Shown here in pieces: positions 40,029-48,888 of a DNA stretch of 64,000 nt. The first letter of the stretch is position 1. The number at the start of each line of letters is the position of its first letter. Origin of the DNA: Promethearchaeota archaeon (lineage in GTDB: Archaea > Asgardarchaeota > Lokiarchaeia > Sigyniarchaeales > SOKP01); assembly GCA_030606485.1 (NCBI GenBank), contig JAUWGH010000009.1:1-64000 (forward strand). Reading direction: 5' to 3'. The translations under genes and the position numbers were made by a program. The notes under the pieces are model-generated. The model searched no databases. It was not told where the DNA came from and worked only from the letters and a program-made list of their open reading frames with translations.

Positions 40029-40421
40029 ATGAGCGATTTAACACCACAAGAAGCTCAGAATTTATCCGAGTTCTTAGGAAATATCACCGAACATACTGAT
40101 TTAGAAGCATTGGCGTTAGTTACACGAGAAGGTTTAAGACTTGCTTTTTCATGCGTATCGGGATATAATATCAATCCGGATTTATTTTCGTCTATGAGCG
40201 CTGTAGTTATGAAAAGCGGGGAAGATGCTATTCAAGGACTTGAATATAATAATTTACTTGAAGTAATTCTTCGAGGCGATAACGCCTTTATAATTTTAAG
40301 CAACGCTGGACGATTTTTCCTAATGGGTGCAAGTAGAGAGATTAAAGATTTAGGAAAAATAGTTTCGGTTTTTAGATATTATGCTAAAGAAATCTCTAAA
40401 AGGTATCCAAAATTATCTTAA
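40029..40421 (+). CDS. Roadblock/LC7 domain protein
   Basis: LEALALVTREGLRLAFSC, MSAVVMKSGEDAIQGLEYNNLLEVILRGDNAFIILSNAG. Confidence 0.8.
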   Translation: MSDLTPQEAQNLSEFLGNITEHTDLEALALVTREGLRLAFSCVSGYNINPDLFSSMSAVVMKSGEDAIQGLEYNNLLEVILRGDNAFIILSNAGRFFLMGASREIKDLGKIVSVFRYYAKEISKRYPKLS

Positions 40422-40678
40422 AATTTCCTAATTCTTTAATTATTTAAGGAAAATAATGTTGTTGTAAATCGCGCTAATCTTGTTAATTTTATAACTTTTT
40501 TTAAAAGACACGAGACATATATTTCAAAATTTTATTAATAATGAGAAGAGGTCCGTTTAAAATTTTTTATTGATTAAAAATAAATTATAAATATAATAAT
40601 TCTAACATTTTATACTAATGAATATTTATTATGTTCTAAAAGGAATAAAATAATGAGTAATATTTTGAAGGGTTAATC

Positions 40679-42844
40679 ATGTCTAAAGAACCATTAATAT
40701 TATTTGTTGAGGTTTTTGATTCAGATTCTGAGAAAGTAATTACCTCTAATGAGAATCTTGAAAAATTGGGTGTTAAGACTGGAGATATAGTTGAAGTTAT
40801 AGATATGGATACAAATAAAACTATACCAGCATTTATTGAGGGCTCTCCGGATGTTTTAGAATTCGCCGGTAAATTTTCCAAAATAATAATAAACAATTTA
40901 AATTTTAAAGGAGTAGAATTAGGTATTCGAGTAAAAAGTGATATTAAAATCGTTCCTGAGCCCACTCCATCCAAAATAATTTCAGTCCCAGAAACCCCTT
41001 CCGCAGAAATAAAACCACCTAAAATTGAATTCGCAATAGGACAACCACAACCAACAACGCCTAAAATACCCACTTATGCACCTCCAAAACCAAAGGAACC
41101 AACTCCTGGAATTACTCCTCCACCCTCCCCACCTGGATTAACTCCAACCCCTCCACCGCCTTCACAACCATCACCAACATATGCACCTCCAAAACCACAA
41201 ATGCCAACACCTGGATTAACCCCCCCACCACAACCACCACAATTAGACCAATTAGGAATCCAACCAAATGGATTACCCAAAACTGAAATAACACCTACTT
41301 ACCCTAATCAAATTGATATATATGCTCTGCAGACTCAAAAAAGTGGAATAATTTTAACACCAAAAGTAGTCGATGATATTGAAGGAAGGGTTCAGTTAAG
41401 TGAAAATAATCTCAGAAAATTAGGATTAGGTGTAGGAATGTTAATTGCATGGGAAGATCCTTTGACACGATCTGTAGGTTCAGCGAGAATTTCTATGGGT
41501 CTTAATGTTACAGATAATCAAATCATAATGGATCAAAATACAAAGGAAGATACTAATATCCTCTCTGATCAAATTGTAGTTTATTCTACTGAACCACCCA
41601 TTCAGAAAATGGAGCAAATTTCCCTAGAAGTTAATTCAAAACCTGAACTTAATGGTTTTTGTCAAGTCAGCCCTAGGATAATGCATTCATTATCTGTGCA
41701 ACCTGGTGATATATTTGCTTTTGAAGACGAATTAACTGGCGCTATTGGAGCCGCAAAAGTTCAAATTAATGAAAGAATGCCTTCCAATCAAATTATTATT
41801 GATACTGAGATATTAGAAGCATCCGGAATCGGTAGTTATGAAGTTATTGTAAGGAAAAACCTAAGGCAAATTATAAATCTACAATCAATAAATTTAGGTA
41901 TAAGCCCAATTAAAGGAGAAAATATGTGGGAACTCGTAAGTACAATACGTAAAAGCGTTGATGCCTTAAAAAGTTGGCTTATGAATTATATAATATTTAA
42001 AGGAATTAAATTACGATGGAATGCAGCTAATATTGCATGTTCTGTCATTGATTGTATACCTGATTTGACAGGAGATATTTTTGCGCAAATAACTCCAGAT
42101 ACTACACTAAGCTTGAGTCCAACGGGGCTTATTCCGTTTAATGCAATATTAATTATTGACATTAGTAGGAGTATGATGGCGCGCGATGTAGAAATTAGAA
42201 ATATTGCTCCTGCAATCGAAGGAATTAAGGCAGCTATGTATTCCCCAGAAATTCAAGAATTTCTGAAGAAATTTAAGGAAGGTATATCAGTTCCACGTCG
42301 AATAGCAGCCGCTTTTGCAGCAGTTCTATTCTTAAGTGAGAAAGTTGGAAGAGGATTTGGAGAAAAAGTGAGTGTTATACGTTTTGCAGATGAATCTCAA
42401 GTATTACCCTTCCAAGGAGGGCTGTATATGGACTCTGCCAGCGGAGAAAAGGGAATTCTTGAAGATTGTGCTCGAATGATTGTTGATAGGATTGGAAACG
42501 CTTATGGTCAAGCAACAAATATGGGTGCCGCTATGCTTGCAGGAAGGGAAGTTCTCTACACATTTGAACAAATAAATCCTGATCAGCCAACTATGATAGT
42601 TATTTTGACTGATGGTGTTCCTACCGATGTAGATAATTTTCTTGAAGCTATTAAACAATTCAGTGAAAACCCAAATGTTGTAATATACATTGTAGGTCTA
42701 GGAAATCCTGATGATAAGTTAATGAATAGAGCTGCTAATTTATGCGGTGGAGAATACTTTAAACCTAATGATGCCGGGGAATTATTAATTTGGTATAGTA
42801 AACGCGCACGAGATTTAACAGTGAAACTTAAAGCTCATAAATAG
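40679..42844 (+). CDS. vWA-domain protein with beta-barrel-like modules and a polyproline linker
   Basis: AILIIDISRSMMARDV (MIDAS DxSxS), VILTDGVPTD; Pro-rich 41073-41240; modules LEKLGVKTGDIVEVID, LRKLGLGVGMLIAWED, MHSLSVQPGDIFAFED. Confidence 0.8.
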   Translation: MSKEPLILFVEVFDSDSEKVITSNENLEKLGVKTGDIVEVIDMDTNKTIPAFIEGSPDVLEFAGKFSKIIINNLNFKGVELGIRVKSDIKIVPEPTPSKIISVPETPSAEIKPPKIEFAIGQPQPTTPKIPTYAPPKPKEPTPGITPPPSPPGLTPTPPPPSQPSPTYAPPKPQMPTPGLTPPPQPPQLDQLGIQPNGLPKTEITPTYPNQIDIYALQTQKSGIILTPKVVDDIEGRVQLSENNLRKLGLGVGMLIAWEDPLTRSVGSARISMGLNVTDNQIIMDQNTKEDTNILSDQIVVYSTEPPIQKMEQISLEVNSKPELNGFCQVSPRIMHSLSVQPGDIFAFEDELTGAIGAAKVQINERMPSNQIIIDTEILEASGIGSYEVIVRKNLRQIINLQSINLGISPIKGENMWELVSTIRKSVDALKSWLMNYIIFKGIKLRWNAANIACSVIDCIPDLTGDIFAQITPDTTLSLSPTGLIPFNAILIIDISRSMMARDVEIRNIAPAIEGIKAAMYSPEIQEFLKKFKEGISVPRRIAAAFAAVLFLSEKVGRGFGEKVSVIRFADESQVLPFQGGLYMDSASGEKGILEDCARMIVDRIGNAYGQATNMGAAMLAGREVLYTFEQINPDQPTMIVILTDGVPTDVDNFLEAIKQFSENPNVVIYIVGLGNPDDKLMNRAANLCGGEYFKPNDAGELLIWYSKRARDLTVKLKAHK

Positions 42845-43048
42845 ATATAAATAAAATAACATTAATTAATCAAATTATAATTTTTCTCTTAAATTCTTAT
42901 AATTTTACTTATGTAAAGGCATTCTTCTACTCTACTTATTTTTAAAGGAATTTATTGAGAAAAAATTTTTTTATTTAAATGATTAAGTAATATTATTAAA
43001 CAAGTTTGAAGAATTTCTATTAATAAATAATATAAGATTTTATAAAAA

Positions 43049-43450
43049 ATGAAAGAAGCACGTATTCTTAATATTGATACGAGAGGAAGAATAGTAATCC
43101 CAAATATCTTCCGAAAATCGTTAGGGATCGAGGATGCAACCCAAATAATGATGATAGCAGATAGTGAGAAGAAAGAAATCCGAATCTATCCCGTAGGTTG
43201 GAGTGGAGAAAAAGATACCGTTAAATTTAAAATTTATATGAATGATGTTGCGGGTTCATTAGCACTAATTGCAAAAACCATAGGTGAATTAAAAATCTCT
43301 CTTATTTACGGTGAAGCAATCGTTATTGAGAAAGGAAAATTAGCGATATGGAACGTAATTGCACCTATTCCTGAAGGTTTAAATATTGAAAAAATAATTG
43401 AAACATTAATTCAAAGAGGAAAAGCTCAGAAAATTGAGATAATTGAATAA
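43049..43450 (+). CDS. AbrB/SpoVT-type DNA-binding protein with C-terminal ACT-like region
   Basis: LNIDTRGRIVIPNIFRKSLGIEDATQIMMIAD swapped-hairpin motif; FKIYMNDVAGSLALIAKTIGEL. Confidence 0.72.
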   Translation: MKEARILNIDTRGRIVIPNIFRKSLGIEDATQIMMIADSEKKEIRIYPVGWSGEKDTVKFKIYMNDVAGSLALIAKTIGELKISLIYGEAIVIEKGKLAIWNVIAPIPEGLNIEKIIETLIQRGKAQKIEIIE

Positions 43451-43536
43451 TAAACAAGCGTTAAAATAAAAAATATAAAATATGATTATATCAATAGAAT
43501 ATTTTTTTTAAAGAATTATAAAAAATTAGAATTATT

Positions 43537-44229
43537 ATGGCTAAGAAGAAGATTAAAAAAGAAAAATCAGAAAAGGAAGAAGATTTAAGTGAGCCAGAAG
43601 CTAAGCAAGATGGACTTAGTTTTTTAGAGACCGCTTTGAAAAAAAGTAAAGATAGCAAAAAAACTTTAGAAGAATTTATACTAGGAAAAGCAGAGTCAAA
43701 AATGGAAGAAACTGCAAATGAGGAATATGATAATATCGAGATAACCCCACAATTGACATCTGAAACCAGTCAGGATAAGAAAACGACATCTGAGGAGTCG
43801 GGAATAAAGATCGAGGTTTTAGAGGATTTTAAAGAAATTGAAGATTTATCAACAACACCTCATAGAGAAGAATTGAATTTATATGAGAATATGGGTGGGT
43901 TTTTCGATGAATTATTTAGTAGTTTTAATAATAGATACACAAGATGGGAGAATTCTACTGGAATGATTTTATCCATTTTACGAAAAATGAGAAAAATAAC
44001 AAAAAAAAACACAGAACAACTGATAAATTCAATAGCAAATTTACTTGCAAAAACTCAAAAAGGATTAACTGATTTTGAAATAAAACGTAATGAAATCGAA
44101 AAAATTTCGAATACTAATTTTACCAATATTTCTAAAGATTTTAAAAAAATATTAGGCCTTCTAGAATTACAGATTCAAGAATATCAATTAAAAAAAGAAG
44201 TCTCGGAGCTTTTCCTTAAACCTTCATAA
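43537..44229 (+). CDS. Hypothetical acidic/coiled-coil protein
   Basis: 230-aa charged, low-complexity N-terminus and helical C-terminus. Confidence 0.6.
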   Translation: MAKKKIKKEKSEKEEDLSEPEAKQDGLSFLETALKKSKDSKKTLEEFILGKAESKMEETANEEYDNIEITPQLTSETSQDKKTTSEESGIKIEVLEDFKEIEDLSTTPHREELNLYENMGGFFDELFSSFNNRYTRWENSTGMILSILRKMRKITKKNTEQLINSIANLLAKTQKGLTDFEIKRNEIEKISNTNFTNISKDFKKILGLLELQIQEYQLKKEVSELFLKPS

Positions 44230-44347
44230 ATAGAGTATTGAATTCATTAAATAATATTTCTTAGTTCTCCTAGAAACCAAGAATTTCATAATTTTTGGGG
44301 GTGTTAATAACAAGGTTTTTTTAAGCATAAATTTCATATTAAATAAT

Positions 44348-45550
44348 ATGGAAAATGAGAAAGAAGAGTTTTTGCGTCCCCTAATCTTAGACATAGGTTC
44401 TGCTAATTTTCGGTTAGGTTTTGCGGGAGACGATCTTCCAGATATTATAGTTCCAAGTATATATGCGGATATAACAGATCCAATATATAAATCAGATAAT
44501 ATTTCTGGATTAAAGGATATATTTGTTTCTAAGAATACAGAAAAACATCTATATGGAATGGAGGCGTTAAAATATAAGGATATTTTGAATAATCATCAAT
44601 TTGTAATAGAAAAAAATTATAATGTCTTGAAAAAATTCTTTTTATATTATTATCATCAATTGGAAATAGAACAGAACTATTTTTTTCAACAGCCATTAAT
44701 TATTTTATTTCCTTTTACCAGCTCAGAAAATGATAAAAAAAAATTGCAACAGATATTTTTAGATGAATTAAATTTTCCAAAAATTAATTTTATTAGTTTT
44801 TCTGATTGTATTTTATCTGCTTTAGGTAAAAATACAGGGGTTGTTATCAATATAGGGGAACAAAATTCATTTGTATCAACATATTTACATGGATATAGTA
44901 ATTTCTCAGCCCGTGAATTTTTTCCAATTGCAGGAAAGGATCTTACAGAATATTTAATGGATTTAATATTATTCAATAAAAAATACAAAATAAATTATAT
45001 AGATCAATGGATTGCACGAGAAATAAAAAATAAATCTTCAATATGTGTTTTTAATCCTAAAGAAACAAAAAAAAAAATTAAAGAAGGATTAAGTTCTTTT
45101 GACCAAGAAATTCAATTACCTGATGGATATATTTTTACGATTAACTTCGAAAGAATAATGATTTCTGAACCTTTATTTAATCCAAATGTGATTCATTTAG
45201 ACACAGTTGAATTACCAAAATTGGTTGCAGAACTTGTAAAAACATGGAATAGGAATGATTGGCTGGAATTACTTCAAAATATTGTTCTTTGTGGGGGGAC
45301 TAGTCTAATTAAAGATCTTGGTAAAAGATTAAAATTGGAAATCGGAAAGTTTTTTTCCAAAAAAATAAAAGATGAGATAAAAGTTATTACACCAACAGGC
45401 AGAGAAAATATGGGATGGATTGGTGCTTCCATTTTATATTCACGTGGATTATTTTCGAAAGGATGGATTGAAAATCCGAATAATCAAAATGAAATTAAAA
45501 ATGATGAAGTTTTATCCCAGCCCCCTTCTAACGCAGTAGATGAGGATTAA
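44348..45550 (+). CDS. Actin/Arp-like protein (divergent Asgard actin family)
   Basis: PLILDIGSANFRLGFAGDDLPDIIVPS (phosphate 1), GVVINIGEQNSFVSTYLHG (phosphate 2), IVLCGGTSLIKDLGKRL (adenosine), ENMGWIGASILYSRG. Confidence 0.87.
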   Translation: MENEKEEFLRPLILDIGSANFRLGFAGDDLPDIIVPSIYADITDPIYKSDNISGLKDIFVSKNTEKHLYGMEALKYKDILNNHQFVIEKNYNVLKKFFLYYYHQLEIEQNYFFQQPLIILFPFTSSENDKKKLQQIFLDELNFPKINFISFSDCILSALGKNTGVVINIGEQNSFVSTYLHGYSNFSAREFFPIAGKDLTEYLMDLILFNKKYKINYIDQWIAREIKNKSSICVFNPKETKKKIKEGLSSFDQEIQLPDGYIFTINFERIMISEPLFNPNVIHLDTVELPKLVAELVKTWNRNDWLELLQNIVLCGGTSLIKDLGKRLKLEIGKFFSKKIKDEIKVITPTGRENMGWIGASILYSRGLFSKGWIENPNNQNEIKNDEVLSQPPSNAVDED

Positions 45551-45600
45551 AATGTCAAATATAATTGATTTTAATAAATTTTAAAGGAGTTAATAAGAAT

Positions 45601-48174
45601 ATGCTCTCTCAAAATGAAAAAAGCCAAGAATTTTTCAAAAATTTTGAAAAGCAAATAATCCAAGGTCGAAAATTGTTAAAGTTAGGAAATCATAAGTGGG
45701 CAGATAAGTTATTCACAAAACTATATCTTGATATTCAAAAAGCAGATTGGATAAACCTTCAAAAAAAAGACCAATTAAATGAAATTTTAAATAATTCTTG
45801 GGATAAATATATACAATCTTTAGTTGCACAAACTGAGGAGGGTACAATTTTTGATGTTATAAAATATTATGATTCTTATAATCGTTATTTTGGTTTTTTG
45901 GCAAAACAAGGTAAATATTATGAATTACTACATCACGGAAAAAATCTTATCAAATCTTATATTAATCAACCAGATATTTCAATTAATGGTTTAACAAGAT
46001 TAGTCAACTCTCTTTCAAACATTATGAAAGATGAGGGAAATTATTATGAACTACTTAAATATCAAATCCTATCCATATACCTCCAAAAATCATTTTCTCC
46101 ATCAACTCTATATTATTTTTCTATGAATTATTTATGGGAATTTTTAAAAAAAATTGAACCTTCAAAGAGACCTCTATTACTATATATTTTTTTGGAAAAT
46201 ATTGGAATCTCATATCAATTAAAGGAGAATTCCGATGAATTCATACAAGAGATAAATCATATTATAGTAAATAGATTACGCACCGAATTAAAAAATGAAT
46301 TTTCTCTTTTATCTAGAATAAGAATAAACGATAAAAATTTTAATGAGATCTTCTCAGATTTAGAAAATTTATTGATGTATCTAAATGATATCGGGGAATC
46401 TAATTGGATATTAAGTTTAATTGAAAATATATTTCTAAAAATTATTCAATACGATTCTTTTGATAATGCTGTTGAATATATAAAGAAATACTTATATTTT
46501 TTACTAAAAAGAAATCGATTTGAGATATCATTTAATGTATATAAGTTTTTAGGGAATTATTTTAAAGAATTCCATGAAAATGAATATAATTTTCTTTTAA
46601 TTGAACATTGGGCTGATGCTTGCAAAAATTTTAGAGATCTAAAAGAAAAAAAATATCTTTTGAGATCTTTAGAAGAATTACAAAAAAATATTTCTACTCC
46701 TTCAAATACTAAACAAATAGTGCATTACTTTTATGTCTATAATTTTATTTGGAGGCTAAAAACTAAATTTATTACACCTGAAAAATTTGAATTTTGGAAT
46801 TCAATGTTTTATAGAGCATTTTTTGAAGAACAGGATATAAATTTAAGCGAAAATATAATTAAATTTTTATCCAAAAAAATACAACCATTATTGACAAATT
46901 TACAAGAATTTCGAAATATATGTTCACTGGAGCTTGAAAATATGCCTTTTTTCGATCAACAAGACGAAGGATTACTTAATATATTTGACGAAAAAGAAAA
47001 TCTGAAAATCAAAAATCTCTTAATAAGAATTAGAGATAATGGAGAAATAAACTTTTCTGGAAAATTCGAGGATTCACAAGAATTTCAGGATGTAATTATT
47101 GATGAATATTGGAACGATGATTATTTAATTAAAATTTATAATGATCTTTTTTGGAATATAGAAGTTGAAAAAGATATAACATTTGTAGATTTTGGAAAAC
47201 TTCTGTATTTATCTCTTCCAAAAAAACTTAGAAATATATTTTTAAAATTGAAACAAGATTGTACAGATCATATTCCTCACATATTTTTAATGCTTGATAA
47301 TATAACTATACCGTTTGATTTAATCCACGATGGGTCTGGATTCACTTCATTGAAATATTCTATTGGATACTCTCTTGGAGAACCTGATTTAAGAGGAATT
47401 AATTCGAAAATACCTGTTTTGCCTTTAGATCAATTGAAACAAAAATTTAATATATTAATTTTTGGGAGTTTAAATTTAATGCTTCCATCAAAATGGGATG
47501 ATGCCACAAAAAATAATGTGTTAATGTATCCCTTTAATGAAGGTGTAAATGAGTTAAATCATATTATCCAATATTTCCGTGAATCTTCTTTCGTTGATCA
47601 TATGGAATATTATATACAAGAAAATTTAACACGAGAAAATATTTTAAATAGTATAATCTCAGGCACTAATGACATCATTCATATCATTGGAAATTTATTT
47701 TATTCAACCGAGAATCCAAAAAATAGTTATTTTATTACTAATGATTATCAAACAGTTTCTATTTCAGATATTAATTATGCTATAAAAAAGACTACTACTA
47801 CCAAAAAACCATTCATTTTCTTTAATGTACGTATTTTCAATCTTTTGGGAGATCAATTACCATCAAATTTAAAGGTTATTTCTAAGATAATTCAAAATTT
47901 CGATCAAAACGAGATAACTGGAATTATTGTAAGAATTTTATACGAATTTAACGATAATACAAGGCAATTAATTTCAAATATATATAATAATCTAACTGAT
48001 GGGTTTAGTCAAGGAATTTCTGTATTGAAAGCCCGACAAAAAATTCTTCTAAATAAAGTTGCATCAAATGTTGACCAAAAAGAAATAGATATACAACAAG
48101 ACATGAATGTAGAATCAATCATCGCCTTTAATTCATTTCTTCTTTTTGGAAAGCCTTGGAAAATGCTTGAATAA
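45601..48174 (+). CDS. Large protein with degenerate CHAT-like C-terminal domain; start 45601 preferred over 45565
   Basis: AAAGGAG SD before ATG 45601; C-term IPFDLIHDGSGF..NDIIHIIGNLF..KPFIFFNVRI..EITGIIVRILYEFND..ISNIYNNLTDGFSQGISVLKARQ. Confidence 0.6.
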   Translation: MLSQNEKSQEFFKNFEKQIIQGRKLLKLGNHKWADKLFTKLYLDIQKADWINLQKKDQLNEILNNSWDKYIQSLVAQTEEGTIFDVIKYYDSYNRYFGFLAKQGKYYELLHHGKNLIKSYINQPDISINGLTRLVNSLSNIMKDEGNYYELLKYQILSIYLQKSFSPSTLYYFSMNYLWEFLKKIEPSKRPLLLYIFLENIGISYQLKENSDEFIQEINHIIVNRLRTELKNEFSLLSRIRINDKNFNEIFSDLENLLMYLNDIGESNWILSLIENIFLKIIQYDSFDNAVEYIKKYLYFLLKRNRFEISFNVYKFLGNYFKEFHENEYNFLLIEHWADACKNFRDLKEKKYLLRSLEELQKNISTPSNTKQIVHYFYVYNFIWRLKTKFITPEKFEFWNSMFYRAFFEEQDINLSENIIKFLSKKIQPLLTNLQEFRNICSLELENMPFFDQQDEGLLNIFDEKENLKIKNLLIRIRDNGEINFSGKFEDSQEFQDVIIDEYWNDDYLIKIYNDLFWNIEVEKDITFVDFGKLLYLSLPKKLRNIFLKLKQDCTDHIPHIFLMLDNITIPFDLIHDGSGFTSLKYSIGYSLGEPDLRGINSKIPVLPLDQLKQKFNILIFGSLNLMLPSKWDDATKNNVLMYPFNEGVNELNHIIQYFRESSFVDHMEYYIQENLTRENILNSIISGTNDIIHIIGNLFYSTENPKNSYFITNDYQTVSISDINYAIKKTTTTKKPFIFFNVRIFNLLGDQLPSNLKVISKIIQNFDQNEITGIIVRILYEFNDNTRQLISNIYNNLTDGFSQGISVLKARQKILLNKVASNVDQKEIDIQQDMNVESIIAFNSFLLFGKPWKMLE

Positions 48175-48258
48175 ATTGTTAGCCAGAGAAACAAAAATAA
48201 TTTAAATATTCAAAATTAATAAAACATAATAAATAAAATAAAAAACAATGAAATTCGT

Positions 48259-48789
48259 ATGGATAGAATATCACAATTAAGATTAGAAAATACTAAATTA
48301 AGAGATAAGGTTAATGACCTCGAACAAAAAATTATCTCCATTGTCGGTCTAATTGAACTTTTTCCTTCCGGAATTGAAGGTAAAAAAGAAGCACTAAATG
48401 AGAAAATTTCATCAGTTATAAATTCAACTGCTTCTAGTTTAAAAATAATAACCCCTAAAATTGGACCTTTCTATTATGAAGATATTTTAAATGTAGCTAA
48501 TAGGGGAATCCCCGTGCTTATGATAATTAATGACAGAAGGTTTATACCACCAGAATTTCAAAAATATTACGATGATTTAAAAACTAAATCCAATGTAAGT
48601 ATTGTGAATAACCCTAATGTAAAATATCTCTTAGTTATGAATGATAAAGAAGTTGTATTCAGTGCAGCATCCTTAGTTAAAAAAGAATTATCTAATTCTA
48701 TTTTAATAGGAACTCATGTAAAAGAAAAAAATAAATTAGCGAGAATTGAACAGATCTTCTTGAATATGCTTCCATCCTTTATGAGATAA
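48259..48789 (+). CDS. Coiled coil plus PLD-like/TrmB-C-like domain protein
   Basis: SSLKIITPKIGPFYYEDILNVANRGIPVLMIINDRR...NVKYLLVMNDKEVVFSAASL. Confidence 0.55.
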   Translation: MDRISQLRLENTKLRDKVNDLEQKIISIVGLIELFPSGIEGKKEALNEKISSVINSTASSLKIITPKIGPFYYEDILNVANRGIPVLMIINDRRFIPPEFQKYYDDLKTKSNVSIVNNPNVKYLLVMNDKEVVFSAASLVKKELSNSILIGTHVKEKNKLARIEQIFLNMLPSFMR

Positions 48790-48888
48790 TGCCCATAAAA
48801 AAAAATTTTTAAAATACATCATTTAATTCCTAAATTTAAATCAGTAATTTTATTTTACAATTGGAATATTTAAATGAACGCCCTTTTT

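Noticed and set aside
41074-41294. Minus-strand Gly/Val-rich ORFs
   Set aside because: They are antisense shadows of the polyproline linker in the vWA gene.
45565-45600. TTG start extension of the CHAT-like gene
   Set aside because: The ATG at 45601 has a good SD (AAAGGAG) and the extension lies over that SD.
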